In this document: positions 1-9,900 of the stretch, piece by piece
How positions within the stretch are numbered: position 1 is the stretch's first letter
Layout of the letters: every line of letters starts with the position of its first letter
Assembly: GCF_013376045.1 (NCBI RefSeq)
Contig: NZ_JABMJG010000001.1
Coordinates: forward strand, 930,001-994,000
DNA length: 64,000 nt
From: Variovorax sp. SG517
GTDB lineage: Bacteria; Pseudomonadota; Gammaproteobacteria; Burkholderiales; Burkholderiaceae_C
Direction of reading: 5' to 3'
Position numbers and translations under genes: made by a program
Notes under the pieces: model-generated
Databases searched by the model: none
What the model was told of the DNA's origin: nothing
What the model saw: only the letters and a program-made list of their open reading frames with translations

Positions 1-165
1 ATCAGCAATCTCCTGAACACTCTGCAGACGGTGGTGACGAACGCACTCGGTCCCCTGCTCGACCCCGCCGTCAATGCACTACTGAACCTCCTGGGAATCG
101 ACCTTGCGCAAGCGCAGGTCGGCGCTCGCCTCTCGTGCAATCGAGGTGCCCAGCTGGTCTATTGA
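1..165 (+). CDS. C-terminal fragment of probable TadG-like (Flp/Tad pilus) protein
   Basis: An open frame runs in from the left edge and stops at 163-165. The 54 visible residues contain leucine-rich amphipathic sequence ending with a single-cysteine segment and a C-terminal LVY. This tail type, a leucine-rich stretch followed by a Cys-Gly/Arg segment and a hydrophobic end, is what I associate with TadG-like pilus-assembly proteins of Burkholderiales. The next gene is a sigma-54 activator of the kind often linked to tad loci. The family assignment rests on this short tail and context only; the start lies outside the window. Confidence 0.4.
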   Translation: MSNLLNTLQTVVTNALGPLLDPAVNALLNLLGIDLAQAQVGARLSCNRGAQLVY

Positions 166-183
166 TATGCGCGTATTTCCAAC

Positions 184-1614
184 ATGAGCTCACCCGCCGC
201 CAATTTCGACGAACTCGACCTCTTTGTCTGGGAAGGCAAGGCAGACATCCTCGACCGCATCGCGCGGTGCATGGCGAGCTTCGACGTGGAGGTCATCCGG
301 GCCGACGGCATGCCGCCTCCGCATCAGGAGCAGGGCGTCGCGCTGCGGCCTTCGGTGGCGATCATCAGCGTCACGGTCATCGACGGCGGCGGGCTGGCGC
401 ATGCGACCGAGCTGCTGCAGGGCATGCCGGTGATCTGGGTGGCGGCGGGCTCGCGCGAGCGCGACTCGCGGACCTATCCGCCCGAGTACCTGCATGTGCT
501 GCCGTACGACTTCACCTGCGCCGAGTTGCGCACGATGGTCGCGAAGCTGGTGCGGCAGCTGCGCGCGCGCGAGGTGGCGCCGCAGCCGCCGGACGTGCTG
601 GTGGCGCACTCCGACGCGATGAAGGCGCTGCTGGCCGAGGTGAACGCTTTTTCCGACTGCGACCACAGCGTGCTGGTGCGCGGCGAGACGGGCGTGGGCA
701 AGGAGCGCATCGCGCAGCAGCTGCACCTGGGCCACCAGCGCTACGGCAAGGGCGCGTTCGTGGCGGTGAACTGCGGCGCGATTCCCGACGGGCTCTTCGA
801 GTCGCTCTTCTTCGGCCACACCAAGGGCTCGTTCACGGGCGCGGTGCATGCGCACCGCGGCTACTTCGAGCAGGCCACGGGCGGTACGCTGTTCCTCGAC
901 GAGATCGGCGACCTGCCGCGCTACCAGCAGGTGAAGCTGCTGCGCGTGCTGGAGGACAACGCGGTCACGCGGCTGGGCGCGACGGCGCCGGTGCGGGTGG
1001 ACTTCCGGCTGGTGGCGGCCACCAACCGCAACCTGCGCGAGATGGTGGCCAGCGGCGAGTTCCGCGCCGACCTGTTCTACCGGCTCGCGGTGATCGAGCT
1101 GCACGTGCCCAGCCTGGAGGAGCGCGGAGAGATCGACAAGATCGCGATCTTCAAGGCGCTGCTGACCAACGTGCTCGGCGACGAGCTCGAGGCACTGGGC
1201 GAGACGCCGCACTGGCTCAGCGACGCGGTGGCCGAGACCTACTTCCCCGGCAACGTACGCCAGCTGCGCAACCTCGCCGAGCGCGTGGGCGTGATCGCGC
1301 GGCAGCTGCACAGCTGGGACCAGAACCTGATCCAGCGCGCCATCGCGCTCACGCGCGGCACGCCGGCGCCGGCTGCATCTGCCGGCAACGGGATGAACGG
1401 CAGCGGTGGCGGCGTCGGCTCGATCGACGGCAGCGCGGACCGCAAGGGCTGGAACAGCAGCGAGCGCAACCGCATCATCGCGGCGCTGGAGATCAACGAC
1501 TGGAAGCGCCAGGACACGGCGCAGCACCTGGGCATCAGCCGCAAGGTGCTGTGGGAGAAGATGCGCAAGTACCAGATCCTCGACGGGGAGCCTGGCATCC
1601 CCGAAGAGCAATAG
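184..1614 (+). CDS. Sigma-54-dependent transcriptional activator with atypical receiver
   Basis: This 476-residue protein is a bacterial enhancer-binding protein that would open sigma-54 promoters using ATP hydrolysis. Residues 1-125 look like a CheY-type fold, but the usual phospho-acceptor Asp at the end of beta-3 is replaced (segment SVAIISV, 57-63). The AAA+ domain has Walker A GETGVGKE (167-174), the sigma-54 contact loop as GSFTGA (215-220, normally GAFTGA) and Walker B GGTLFLDE (233-240). A Gly/Ser linker near 400-425 leads to a Fis-type helix-turn-helix (about 440-470, [18 protein letters not shown]). The gene follows the TadG-like end by 18 bp, so it may control pilus genes to the left. 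It converges on the secretion operon, with a dispersed repeat between them. Confidence 0.9.
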   Translation: MSSPAANFDELDLFVWEGKADILDRIARCMASFDVEVIRADGMPPPHQEQGVALRPSVAIISVTVIDGGGLAHATELLQGMPVIWVAAGSRERDSRTYPPEYLHVLPYDFTCAELRTMVAKLVRQLRAREVAPQPPDVLVAHSDAMKALLAEVNAFSDCDHSVLVRGETGVGKERIAQQLHLGHQRYGKGAFVAVNCGAIPDGLFESLFFGHTKGSFTGAVHAHRGYFEQATGGTLFLDEIGDLPRYQQVKLLRVLEDNAVTRLGATAPVRVDFRLVAATNRNLREMVASGEFRADLFYRLAVIELHVPSLEERGEIDKIAIFKALLTNVLGDELEALGETPHWLSDAVAETYFPGNVRQLRNLAERVGVIARQLHSWDQNLIQRAIALTRGTPAPAASAGNGMNGSGGGVGSIDGSADRKGWNSSERNRIIAALEINDWKRQDTAQHLGISRKVLWEKMRKYQILDGEPGIPEEQ

Positions 1615-1618
1615 GTTC

Positions 1619-1717
1619 TCCCCCAGGCTGCGCGGCACTTCGTGTCCGCTTCGCCAACCCCCTTCCGGGGGCAACACCTGAGGCCCGGCAAAGCCGGTTC
1701 CTCGGTGTTCCCGAAAT
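1619..1717 (-). repeat. Dispersed intergenic repeat, copy A (inverted relative to B and C)
   Basis: About 95 bp whose reverse complement closely matches the sequences at 47892-47983 and 62574-62671. The shared core runs GGAACCGGCTT, GCCGGGCC, AGGTGTTGCCCCC, AGGGGGTTGGCG, CGAAGTG and CCTGGGGG in that order. The internal CCCCC...GGGGG arms can form a hairpin. It lies between two convergent genes and could act as a terminator here. Confidence 0.75.
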
Positions 1718-1736
1718 GGCTTCGCTTGCCTCGTGT

Positions 1737-3347
1737 TCAGGGGATGGAGAGGCGTTGCGCTCTGCGCAAGGTTGGCAGGGCGCCGGCTGCTCCGGTTGCG
1801 CGTTCGCTTACCACCGGTTCGCTGGCGCAGGCGGTGTTGCTCGAGATGCAGAGCGTGCCGAGCAGGCCGTCTTCCGTGAGCACCTGGCGCCTGGGTGCGC
1901 CGAAGAGGCCGTCGATCCAGCCGTTGGGGCCGAGGGGGTCGATGCGCAGTTCGCCGGTGGTGCGCGCCAGGCGCAGCTCGGAGATGCGCAGGTCGAAGAC
2001 GCCGTCGACGTAGTCGAACAGCAGCGTGTAGTAGTCGAGCTGGGCGTCGAGCACCTTGGGCAGGGTCTCGCGGCCGAATTCCATCAGGCGGCGGCGGCCG
2101 CGGAAGGCCTGGCCCGAGGTGCTGACGGCTTCCATCAGCTGCTTCTCGCGCTCGCGGCCGGAGACGGTGCGCGACCACGATGCGGCCGTGAGCTCGAACA
2201 GGTTGAGCTTCACGCCTTCGAGCTTGGCTTCCTGGTTGGCGACTTCGGCCAGCGCCGACTTCAGGCGCAGCTGCCGGTCGAAGCCGTTGCCGAAGTTCCA
2301 GTTGAGTTCGAAGGCCGCGCGCGTCGGGTCCTGCGGCGACACGCCGCGCGGGTCCCGGCTCTTCACGAGCACGGCGTCGAGCGTGGGGTAGAGGCTCGCG
2401 TCCTGCTGGTCGGCCAGCGCCCTCGCGCGCTCGATGCGGCCCTGCGCCTCGGCGATCTCGGTGCTGCGCGCCTCGGCGCGGCGCAGCGCCTCTTCCTGCG
2501 TGGTGATGCGCCATTGCGTGGGCGCCGCGAGCACGGGCAGCGACTCGGCATTGGGCGAGAACTTGAAGTAGTTGCGGAACTTGGCGATCGCCTCGTCGCG
2601 CTGGGCCTCGAAGTCGGACTCGCGCGCAGCCACCAGCGCGCGGCGCGACGCGGCCATGTTGAGGTCGTTGTCGCCGCTCACGCCCAGCGCCACGCGGCGG
2701 GCCTCGGCCTTCGAGAGTTCGGCCACCACCTCGGTGGCCTTGTGCGCGATCTGCTTCTTCAGGTCGAAGCGCTGCACCTGCAGGTAGGCGGTGAGCGCGT
2801 CCAGCACCACCTTCTGCGAGGTGGTGACGACGGCCTCGTCGTCGGCCTGGTTGCCGGCCTCGGCGGCGCGCTGCGCGGCGCTCATGGCGCCGCCGTCGAG
2901 CAGGCTCACCCGCGCCTCGGCGGTGAGCACCGTGTAGCTCTGCGTCTTGGCGTTGGCCGCGCCGCTGTTGTAGCTGCCGGACGAGGTGCCGACCTTGAAC
3001 TTCGGGTAGCGCGCCTGCTTCGCGGCATCCACACCGTAGCTGCTGGTGTTGGCCGCGGCCTGCGCGGTCTGCACCTCGGGGTATTCCTGCGACAGCGCGA
3101 TCAGCGCCTGCTTCACCTGCTGCGCGTAGCTGGCGGCGCCCAGCGAAGGCGCGGAGAGCCTGCGCGCAACCGTGAGCCTGGTGGCACTTTCCATCTCCTG
3201 CTGCTGCAGGAGATGCTCCGGCAACGGCTGCGGCTGTTGTGGTTCCTGGGCGAAGGCGGCGGGCGGCAGCGCGAAGCCGGCGCACAAGGCCGCGCAGACG
3301 GCGCCGGTGCCCACGCGGCGCAGATCGACCGGTTTGCGGTACTTCAT
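1737..3347 (-). CDS. TolC-family outer membrane factor of type I secretion
   Basis: The 536-residue product has an N-terminal signal peptide (hydrophobic segment about 14-34, ending AFA) and the long helical, Ala/Glu-rich repeats of TolC-type outer membrane channels. It would form the outer-membrane exit duct of the exporter encoded immediately upstream. The start ATG at 3347 overlaps the stop of the HlyD gene (ATGA), which implies translational coupling and fixes the start. Order in the operon is ABC, HlyD, TolC, as in Lap-type adhesin exporters. A C-terminal tail of about 40 residues with two Cys near TLCISSNTAC is unusual for the family. No other TolC gene is in the window. Confidence 0.88.
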   Translation of the reverse strand: MKYRKPVDLRRVGTGAVCAALCAGFALPPAAFAQEPQQPQPLPEHLLQQQEMESATRLTVARRLSAPSLGAASYAQQVKQALIALSQEYPEVQTAQAAANTSSYGVDAAKQARYPKFKVGTSSGSYNSGAANAKTQSYTVLTAEARVSLLDGGAMSAAQRAAEAGNQADDEAVVTTSQKVVLDALTAYLQVQRFDLKKQIAHKATEVVAELSKAEARRVALGVSGDNDLNMAASRRALVAARESDFEAQRDEAIAKFRNYFKFSPNAESLPVLAAPTQWRITTQEEALRRAEARSTEIAEAQGRIERARALADQQDASLYPTLDAVLVKSRDPRGVSPQDPTRAAFELNWNFGNGFDRQLRLKSALAEVANQEAKLEGVKLNLFELTAASWSRTVSGREREKQLMEAVSTSGQAFRGRRRLMEFGRETLPKVLDAQLDYYTLLFDYVDGVFDLRISELRLARTTGELRIDPLGPNGWIDGLFGAPRRQVLTEDGLLGTLCISSNTACASEPVVSERATGAAGALPTLRRAQRLSIP

Positions 3348-4660
3348 GGTTCGCGGAAGGCTTCGCGGCGAAGCTTGAGCACGGGTCGCAGGATATACCA
3401 GATGAACGGGTCGGTGCCCACGCGCAGGTCCACTTCTGACTCCATGCCGGCGGTGATGCGGTTCTCGTCGCGGCCCACGTGAGACTGCGACATGCTGATG
3501 AGCAGCCGGTAGTACGGCGCGCCGTTGGAGATGGCCGGGTCGCGGTCGGCGTCGGCCGCCACCAGCTTGACCTTGCCGTCGACCGCGCCGTAGCGCAGGT
3601 AGTCGTAGGCGGTGATCTTCACGCGCGCCTGCTGGCCCACCTCGATGAAGCCGCGGTCGTTGGGATTGAGCCGCGCCTCGACCATGATCTCGTCCTCGTC
3701 GGGCACCACTTCGAGAATCGATTCGCCCGGCTTCACCACCCAACCCGGGCTGGAGTTGCGCAGGCCCTTCACGATGCCGTCCGACGGCGCCTTCACCACG
3801 GTGCGCGAGCGCTGGGTGCGTGCGCGCGCCAGGTCTTCGGCCAGGCTCGCGAACTGGCGCTCGACGGTGGCCAGCTCGTCCGACGCGCGGCGGCGGAAGC
3901 GCCCCTCGGCCTCGGCCATCTTGGCCTGCGCCTCGGTGATGGAGGCGTTGGCCGAAACCACGCCCTGGCGCGCCACCGCGAGCTCGCTGCGCACGCTCTC
4001 GGCCTGGCGGCGCTTCTCCAGCACTTCCACCTGGCCGACCAGCTTCTCGCTGAGCAGCTGCTCGGAGATCTCCAGTTCCTTCTGCATCAGCGCCAGCCGG
4101 TCGCTCAGGCCCTTGACCTTGGCCTCCTGCTCCAGCTTCTTGCTGCGCGCCTGCTCCAGGCCCGACACGGCGCCTGCCATCACGCCGCGCTGCTCGAGCG
4201 CGCGCGCCTGGTAGGCGCCGGTCTCGCCCTCGAGCACGCCCTCGTCGATGTCGGGCGCGAAGGACGCGCGCGTGAGCGGCTGGCCGCGGCTCTCGGCCAT
4301 GAGCCGCACGCGCGTGGCCTGCGTGGCGGCGTAGCGGGCCGTGAGCTCCTCGAGGTTGAGGCCGCTGCCGCCCAGGTCGATCTCGACCAGCGACTGGCCC
4401 TGCTTGACCTTCTCGCCTTCCTTCACCAGCACGTTGCTGACGATGCCGCCTTCCAGATGCTGGATGGACTTGACGCGGTCCGACGGGATCACGCGCCCCG
4501 GCGCAACAACCACCGTCTCCATCGGGAAGCCCAGGCCGACCAGCGCGAGCAGGCCGATCGCACCGCCGATGATCCACTGGCGCCGCCGGCCCTGCGGCGA
4601 GGTCTGTGCCGCGCGCTTGTCGTTCTCGTCCTGAAGAATCTGCGGCAGGTCTATTTTCAA
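3344..4660 (-). CDS. HlyD-family periplasmic adaptor of type I secretion
   Basis: A 438-residue membrane fusion protein bridging the inner-membrane ABC exporter to TolC. It has a cytoplasmic N-terminus, one membrane segment at about 28-46, a first half-lipoyl segment near 55-85 (IQHLEGGIVSNVLVKEGEKV), a long coiled-coil hairpin (about 90-270), a second lipoyl half (VVKAPSDGIVKGL) and a beta-barrel region. The ABC gene stop lies 40 bp upstream. The start appears to be TTG at 4660, because the only upstream in-frame codons before a stop at 4685-4687 contain no ATG or GTG. The product starts MKIDLPQIL if TTG is used. Confidence 0.9.
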   Translation of the reverse strand: MKIDLPQILQDENDKRAAQTSPQGRRRQWIIGGAIGLLALVGLGFPMETVVVAPGRVIPSDRVKSIQHLEGGIVSNVLVKEGEKVKQGQSLVEIDLGGSGLNLEELTARYAATQATRVRLMAESRGQPLTRASFAPDIDEGVLEGETGAYQARALEQRGVMAGAVSGLEQARSKKLEQEAKVKGLSDRLALMQKELEISEQLLSEKLVGQVEVLEKRRQAESVRSELAVARQGVVSANASITEAQAKMAEAEGRFRRRASDELATVERQFASLAEDLARARTQRSRTVVKAPSDGIVKGLRNSSPGWVVKPGESILEVVPDEDEIMVEARLNPNDRGFIEVGQQARVKITAYDYLRYGAVDGKVKLVAADADRDPAISNGAPYYRLLISMSQSHVGRDENRITAGMESEVDLRVGTDPFIWYILRPVLKLRREAFREP

Positions 4661-4700
4661 ATCGCGTCCCCGGTCACTCTTCGTTCATCGCTGCTGCGCG

Positions 4701-6524
4701 TCACGCCATCGAGCGGGAGGCCGGCGTGGCTCCCGCCGCGCCGTCTTCCGCATCGCCCAGCGCCACCAGCGGTTTCTTCACGCCGAACAGCTTCGGCACC
4801 ATCACCGCGGCCGTGCCCTGCTCCACGTTGCCCTGGCCGGTGACGTGGTAGACCACGTTGGCGGCCGAGACGATGCGCAGCGAGTGCGTGACGACCACCA
4901 CGGTGCGCACCTTGGCGACCGCGAGCAGCGTGGCGAGCAGGTTGCGCTCGCTCTGGAAATCGAGGTCGTTGCTGGGCTCGTCGAGCACCAGCACCGAGGG
5001 CTTGCGCAGGAAGCTCATGGCCAGCGCCAGCTTGCGCCGCTCGCCCACCGACACGCCGGTGCCGCCTTCGCCCACCATGGTGCGATAGCCGTCGGGCAGC
5101 CGCGAGATGAAGTCGTGCGCGCCCGAGAGCTTGCAGGCCGCGACGATCTGCTCGTCGCTCTGGCCCGGCGCATTGCGGCGCATCACGTCGATGAGCGAGC
5201 CGCCGAACCAGTAGACCTCCTGCGAGAGGTAGCTGATCCAGCGCGAGAGTTCTTCGCGGCCGAACTGCGAGAGGTCGTACTCGCCGATGCTCACGATGCC
5301 GCGCGTGGGCGTGTAAAGGCCCGACAGCAGCTTCACCAGCGTGGACTTGCCCGCGCCGTTGCGCCCGACGATCACGTGCAGGCCGCCCGGGCCGATGTCG
5401 AGGTCGACGTTCTCCAGCACCGGCTGCTGCGCGGTCTCGGTGAAGCTGAAGCTCACGTCCTTCAGCGTGATGCGGCCCAGCGGCTGGGGAAGCGTCATGC
5501 CGGTGGGCGGCTTCTCGACCGGCTCGCGCAGCACGGTCTCCAGCCGCTTGGCGGCTTCCTTGGCGGTGGCCAGCGAGCGCCAGTTGGACACCAGCCCGGC
5601 CACCGGCTGCAGCGCCTTCAGCGCCAGCATGTTCGATGCGACCAGGCCGCCCACCGTCATCCACTGCTCCATCACCGACACCGCGCCCACGGTCACGACG
5701 ACGACGGAGAACACGGTGAGCAGCACGGTGGTGCCGTCGCGCGCGGTCTCGATCTGGCCGTTCTTGCTGAAGCTCTCGGCGAGCCAAGCGTTGTAGGTCT
5801 GGCGCCACATCTCGATGGTGGGGCCGTCGTTGGCCTGGGCCTTGAGCGTTTCGCGCGCGTTGCAGATCTCGGCGGTCACGCGCTCCAGGCCGCGCCCGCG
5901 CTGCACTTCCTCGACGCGGCCGGAGCGCACCTCGTCGGCCCACCACCACGCCAGGAAGGACATGATCGCGAGGAACAGCACCACCACCGGCAACACCGGC
6001 AGCGCGACGATGCCGATGACCACCAGCGCGAAGACGGCCATGGGCAGGTCGAAGATGGATTGGGCCAGCCCGCCGGTGATAGTGCCGCGCACCGAGGCCA
6101 CGTCGCGGAAGTACAGGTGCCACACCGACGCGGGCCGGGCCTCCAGCGCGCGCAGCGGGCGGCCCAGCATCGAGTTCAGCAGCGCGCCCGAGACGCCGTG
6201 GTCGACGATGGCGCCCGCGTTGCGCAGCAGGCGCGAGCGGCGCGTGCGCAGCCAGAACTCGATGCACAGGAAGAACAGGATGCCGCTGACCAGCGCGGCC
6301 AGCGTCGAGGTGCCGCTGCGCGAGAGCACGCGGTCATACACCTGCAGCAGGAAGATCGAAGGCAGCAGCCCGAACAGGCTGATGGGCAGCGAGCGCCACG
6401 CGGCGCTCTTCACGAGCGGATAGGCGGCGCGGAACGCGGCGTTCAGCGCGCCCGCGTAGGGACTGGCACCGGGCTCGTCCGGAGTCTCGGCAACCAGTTG
6501 GCTGGGCAGGAGGAACTTGATCAT
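4701..6524 (-). CDS. Type I secretion ABC transporter (permease-ATPase)
   Basis: A 607-residue half-transporter with an N-terminal transmembrane domain (helices at about 45-60, 75-92, 160-192, 265-285) and a C-terminal nucleotide-binding domain. Walker A is GRNGAGKS (387-394), the Q-loop SYLSQEVYWF (431-440), Walker B VLVLDEP (511-517), and the H-loop His follows in VVTHS. The ABC signature, normally LSGGQ, reads VSVGE (491-495), so the C-loop is divergent. No N-terminal C39-like domain is present. With the HlyD and TolC genes downstream it makes a complete type I system, and the giant repeat protein at 10720-15444 is the obvious cargo. The ATG at 6524 lacks a strong Shine-Dalgarno sequence. 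Confidence 0.88.
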   Translation of the reverse strand: MIKFLLPSQLVAETPDEPGASPYAGALNAAFRAAYPLVKSAAWRSLPISLFGLLPSIFLLQVYDRVLSRSGTSTLAALVSGILFFLCIEFWLRTRRSRLLRNAGAIVDHGVSGALLNSMLGRPLRALEARPASVWHLYFRDVASVRGTITGGLAQSIFDLPMAVFALVVIGIVALPVLPVVVLFLAIMSFLAWWWADEVRSGRVEEVQRGRGLERVTAEICNARETLKAQANDGPTIEMWRQTYNAWLAESFSKNGQIETARDGTTVLLTVFSVVVVTVGAVSVMEQWMTVGGLVASNMLALKALQPVAGLVSNWRSLATAKEAAKRLETVLREPVEKPPTGMTLPQPLGRITLKDVSFSFTETAQQPVLENVDLDIGPGGLHVIVGRNGAGKSTLVKLLSGLYTPTRGIVSIGEYDLSQFGREELSRWISYLSQEVYWFGGSLIDVMRRNAPGQSDEQIVAACKLSGAHDFISRLPDGYRTMVGEGGTGVSVGERRKLALAMSFLRKPSVLVLDEPSNDLDFQSERNLLATLLAVAKVRTVVVVTHSLRIVSAANVVYHVTGQGNVEQGTAAVMVPKLFGVKKPLVALGDAEDGAAGATPASRSMA

Positions 6525-6570
6525 TGGAAAGAGCCGGTTCGTCGTCCAGTGACGCCTGCCTCATTATCAA

Positions 6571-6588
6571 CTGTTACCCAGCTGTTAC
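6571..6588. promoter_or_regulatory. Direct CTGTTAC repeat upstream of the exporter operon
   Basis: Two CTGTTAC words start 11 bp apart (6571-6577 and 6582-6588), about one helical turn, 47-64 bp before the ABC start. The same GTTAC/GTAAC words occur in the upstream regions of both giant repeat genes. This is an inferred regulator site; no regulator is identified. Confidence 0.3.
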
Positions 6589-6626
6589 AAGGCAAATATT
6601 CACTCGCGGTGCGCTTCAAACACACA

Positions 6627-6920
6627 TCAGCACGACAGCCTCTGCCCCTTCGCCACATCGGCCCTGATCCCGTGAACCGGCACCGGTTGCGCGGCGCTTC
6701 CCGTTACCGCGCAACCGGCCGGCCTCCCTGCACTGACCTCTCCCTTTCGCCCTGACAAATCCTGCGCGAACACCAGCGCGATGTTGGCGCACAGCAGCAT
6801 GCACAGCACCCATGCGCAAAGCAGCTGCAGCCACCCCAGCCACCAGCGGCGCGCGGGCTGCTGTCGCGTGGCGGGGGCCTCGTATCCGAAGGCCGAATGC
6901 AGGAGTGCGTTGAATCTCAT
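6627..6920 (-). CDS. Small membrane protein coupled to the Mur-ligase fusion gene
   Basis: A 97-residue product I cannot assign to a family. It has a basic segment (about 19-25, with RR-WW), one strongly hydrophobic helix (about 28-50, Leu/Cys/Ala rich) and a polar tail that reads as extracytoplasmic. Its ATG at 6920 overlaps the stop of the preceding fusion gene as ATGA, so it is very likely translated with that gene. Single-helix partner proteins accompany the Mur-ligase-like poly-gamma-glutamate synthases of Bacillus (PgsB with PgsC/PgsE). That is only an analogy, but the arrangement fits. It sits between the fusion gene and the type I exporter. Confidence 0.6.
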   Translation of the reverse strand: MRFNALLHSAFGYEAPATRQQPARRWWLGWLQLLCAWVLCMLLCANIALVFAQDLSGRKGEVSAGRPAGCAVTGSAAQPVPVHGIRADVAKGQRLSC

Positions 6921-9900
6921 GGCAGTGCTTTCAAAACCCGGGCAAGCCGTGACAGGCCGATGCCCGCGGAACTCTTCGCCAACACCCAGTCGCCGGGCTG
7001 CAGCAGCCCGCCGAGCGCGGTCGACAGGTCGGATACGTCGACGAACCAGTGCGAATGGACCTTGGTGCGGATGCGCGCATGCAGCGCGCGCATCAGCGGT
7101 CCGCACAGCAGCACGCGGTCGGGCTGCGATGCGAGCAGCTCGGCCTCCAGGTCGAGGTGGTGGCGTTGCGCGGCGGGGCCGAGCTCCTGCATGTCGCCGA
7201 GGATCGCCACGCGCCGCGCCGGCTCGCAGGGCGCCTGCGAGAGCAGCTCCAGCGCAGCGCGCATCGAGCTCGGGTTGGCGTCGTAGGTCTCGTCGATCAG
7301 CTTGAAGCTGCCGCCGCCGATGTGGATGGTGTGCAGCGCGCCGCGTCCGCCCGGCGGCTCGAAGTGCGCGAAGGGCTCGACGGCGGCCGCCAGCGGCAGG
7401 CGCATCGCCTGCAGTGCCGCGAGCGCCGCGATGGCGCTCGCGCCCATGTGGCGGCCCGGCGCGTTCAGCCGCAGCTGGAAGGGCTCGCCCGCCACCAGCG
7501 CCTGCACCTCGCCGTGGTCGAAGGCGAGCAGGCGCACGTCGGCGTCCCTGTGCTCGCCGCAGGTCACGATCTGCAGCTGCTGCGCCATCGCCGCTTCGGC
7601 GAAGGTCGCGAACTCGGCCATGTCGCGGTTGAGCACCACGCTGTCGCCCGGCGCCATCGCCTGGAAGATCCGGCTGTCGAGCCGCGCGGCCGCTTCCGAG
7701 GGGCCGCGGTGCTTCTGCGACGCGATCGAGAGCCCCGTCACCACCATCAGCGAAGGCCGCACCAGCTGCGCGGACGCCGGCATGTGCGAGGTGCCCATCT
7801 CCAGCACCCAGTAGGCCGCATGGCGCGGCATGCAGGTCATGTTCCAGGCAATGCCCGACGGCAGGCTCACGTTGCCTTCGGGCTGGCCGACCTCGCCCCA
7901 CACGGTGAGGGCGCCGGCCAGCATCGCGGCCACGGTGCCGCTGCCCGCGCCGCTGCCGAGCACGCCGCACACGCGGCCCGCGAATTCGGCGCGCGCATGG
8001 TCGCCAAGCTCGAGCACGGCCTGCAGCACGTTCGGCACCTTGAGCACGGGCACGCGCTTGTCGAGGTGCGGCTTGGGGTCGGAGCACAGCACGGCCGCGG
8101 CGGGCTGCAGCACGCCCTTGAGCGTGACCGCCGCCAGCGGCGTCTTCGAGGGCCGCGTCTGGTGGTCGAACACCACGCGCCCCTTGCGCATGAAGGAGCG
8201 CTGCGCCACGCCGGCGGCGCGCCATCCGTCCTCGGGCTTGACCACCCATTCGCCGCCGGTGACGCGCGCCATCTCGCTGGCGGTCCACACGGCGCCGTCG
8301 TCGCGCGCGCCGCCGGAGCCGGTGCCCGCGCCGCCCGGCGCGGCGCGGCGCTCCACCAGGTAGCGGTGGTAGGCGGCGAAGCCCGAGAGGTACTGCTCGA
8401 CGTCGTCGATGCGCACGCGGAACGAGTGGTGGCGAATGAAGAACGAGCCCACCACGGTCGACGGCCGGCGGAAGTACATCGCCATCTCGGGCCAGAAGAA
8501 GCCGTTGAGCAGGTAGTGCGCGCGGTAGTCGAGCGCGCGGTAGAACTTCTCGGTGTCGAGCTCGTCCAGAAGGTGCCGCATCGCGGGCATGCCTTCGAGC
8601 CGCTGGAGCATCTGCTGCGCGGCCAGCATGAGTTCGAGCAGCGTCGGGAAGGTGGTCTTCCGGTCGAGCACGAAGTCGAGATACCCCGCCACGTTCTGCA
8701 GGCCGAAGCGGAAATACTTCTCCTGCGGACTCCAGTGCGTGAGTTCGTGCACGCAGCAGCTGAGCCAGTGGTCGTGTGCCTGCCAGTGCTGGCTGGCGAT
8801 GAAATGGTCGAAGGCCTTCTCCACCACCGCGAGCCATTGCGGCTCGCGCGTGAGCGAGTACAGGCGCATGAGGGCGTAGGCCGCCTCTCCGTCGTAGTAG
8901 ATGACGCGCGAGGCCTGCTTGACCGTGAGGTCGGACGCGTGCAGCACGTGGTTGAAGCGGCCGCTGGCCGGATCCTGCAGCGAGGCGATGCCCACCGCGA
9001 GCCTCTCCAGCAGCGGCAACCAGCGGCGCGTTTCCATCAGCTCGCAGTACTTCACCAGCGCGAGCACGCAGGCCGCGTTGCCGCCGAGCTTGATCTCGCC
9101 GCCGGTGTCGACCAGGAAGGCCGCGGCGCGGCCGTCGAGCAGCGTGTAGTCGCGGATCAGCGCGCCGGTGAGATGGTCCAGCGCCCGGTCGATGGCCGCG
9201 CGCAGCGTCTCGTCGCGCGTGAGCTCCCACGACTCGAGCATCGCGTACACCGCGCTCGCGTGGCGCATCGCGTCGTAAGTCGGGATGCGGCGGTCGAAGC
9301 ACGGGAAGTAGCCGTACACGAAGAGGCCGTCGCCCTGCACCTGGCGCGCCAGGTACGACGAGCCGCTGCGCACGAGGTCGAGCACCGATTGCGGGTTGAG
9401 CGCCGGCAGCTGCCGGCGGCCCGCGTCGAGCCCCGTGCCCACGAGCTTGTGCACCACGCCGTCGGGCTGGCAGAACACGCCCACGGTCGCCAGCAGGTAG
9501 ACCGGCTGGTCCGAGGACATGTCCAGCGGCGGCGAGCGCTCGAAGCGCGCCTGGCTGTAGACCTCGAAGTTGCGCGCGTTCACCACCGAGTGCGGGATGG
9601 TCGAATCGCCGCACAGCATCGCGTTGGCGTTGAGCTCCTGCTCGGTGAAGGCCATCGAGAAGTCCTTGTCGAAGGCCAGCCCGAGGCGGAAGTAGTTGCG
9701 CTTGACGGCGGTGAGCTGGGTCTTGAACTGGGCCCAGTCCATCGGGCTCGCGCCCTCGACCCAGTCGATGCGCAGCCACGGCGACACGATGCCGCGCTCG
9801 CGCACCCAGCTCTCCATGCGCCCGGCGCCCTCGCGCCAGGCGGTCTCGAAATCGGCGGCCCGCGCGTGCACCACGTGCGCCCGTTGCGCGCCGTCGCTCA

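Noticed and set aside
135..3482. A 1115-codon plus-strand frame covering the sigma-54 gene and the complement of TolC
   Set aside because: It crosses a gene end and an intergenic repeat and has no domain. The overlapping real genes are clear on both strands.
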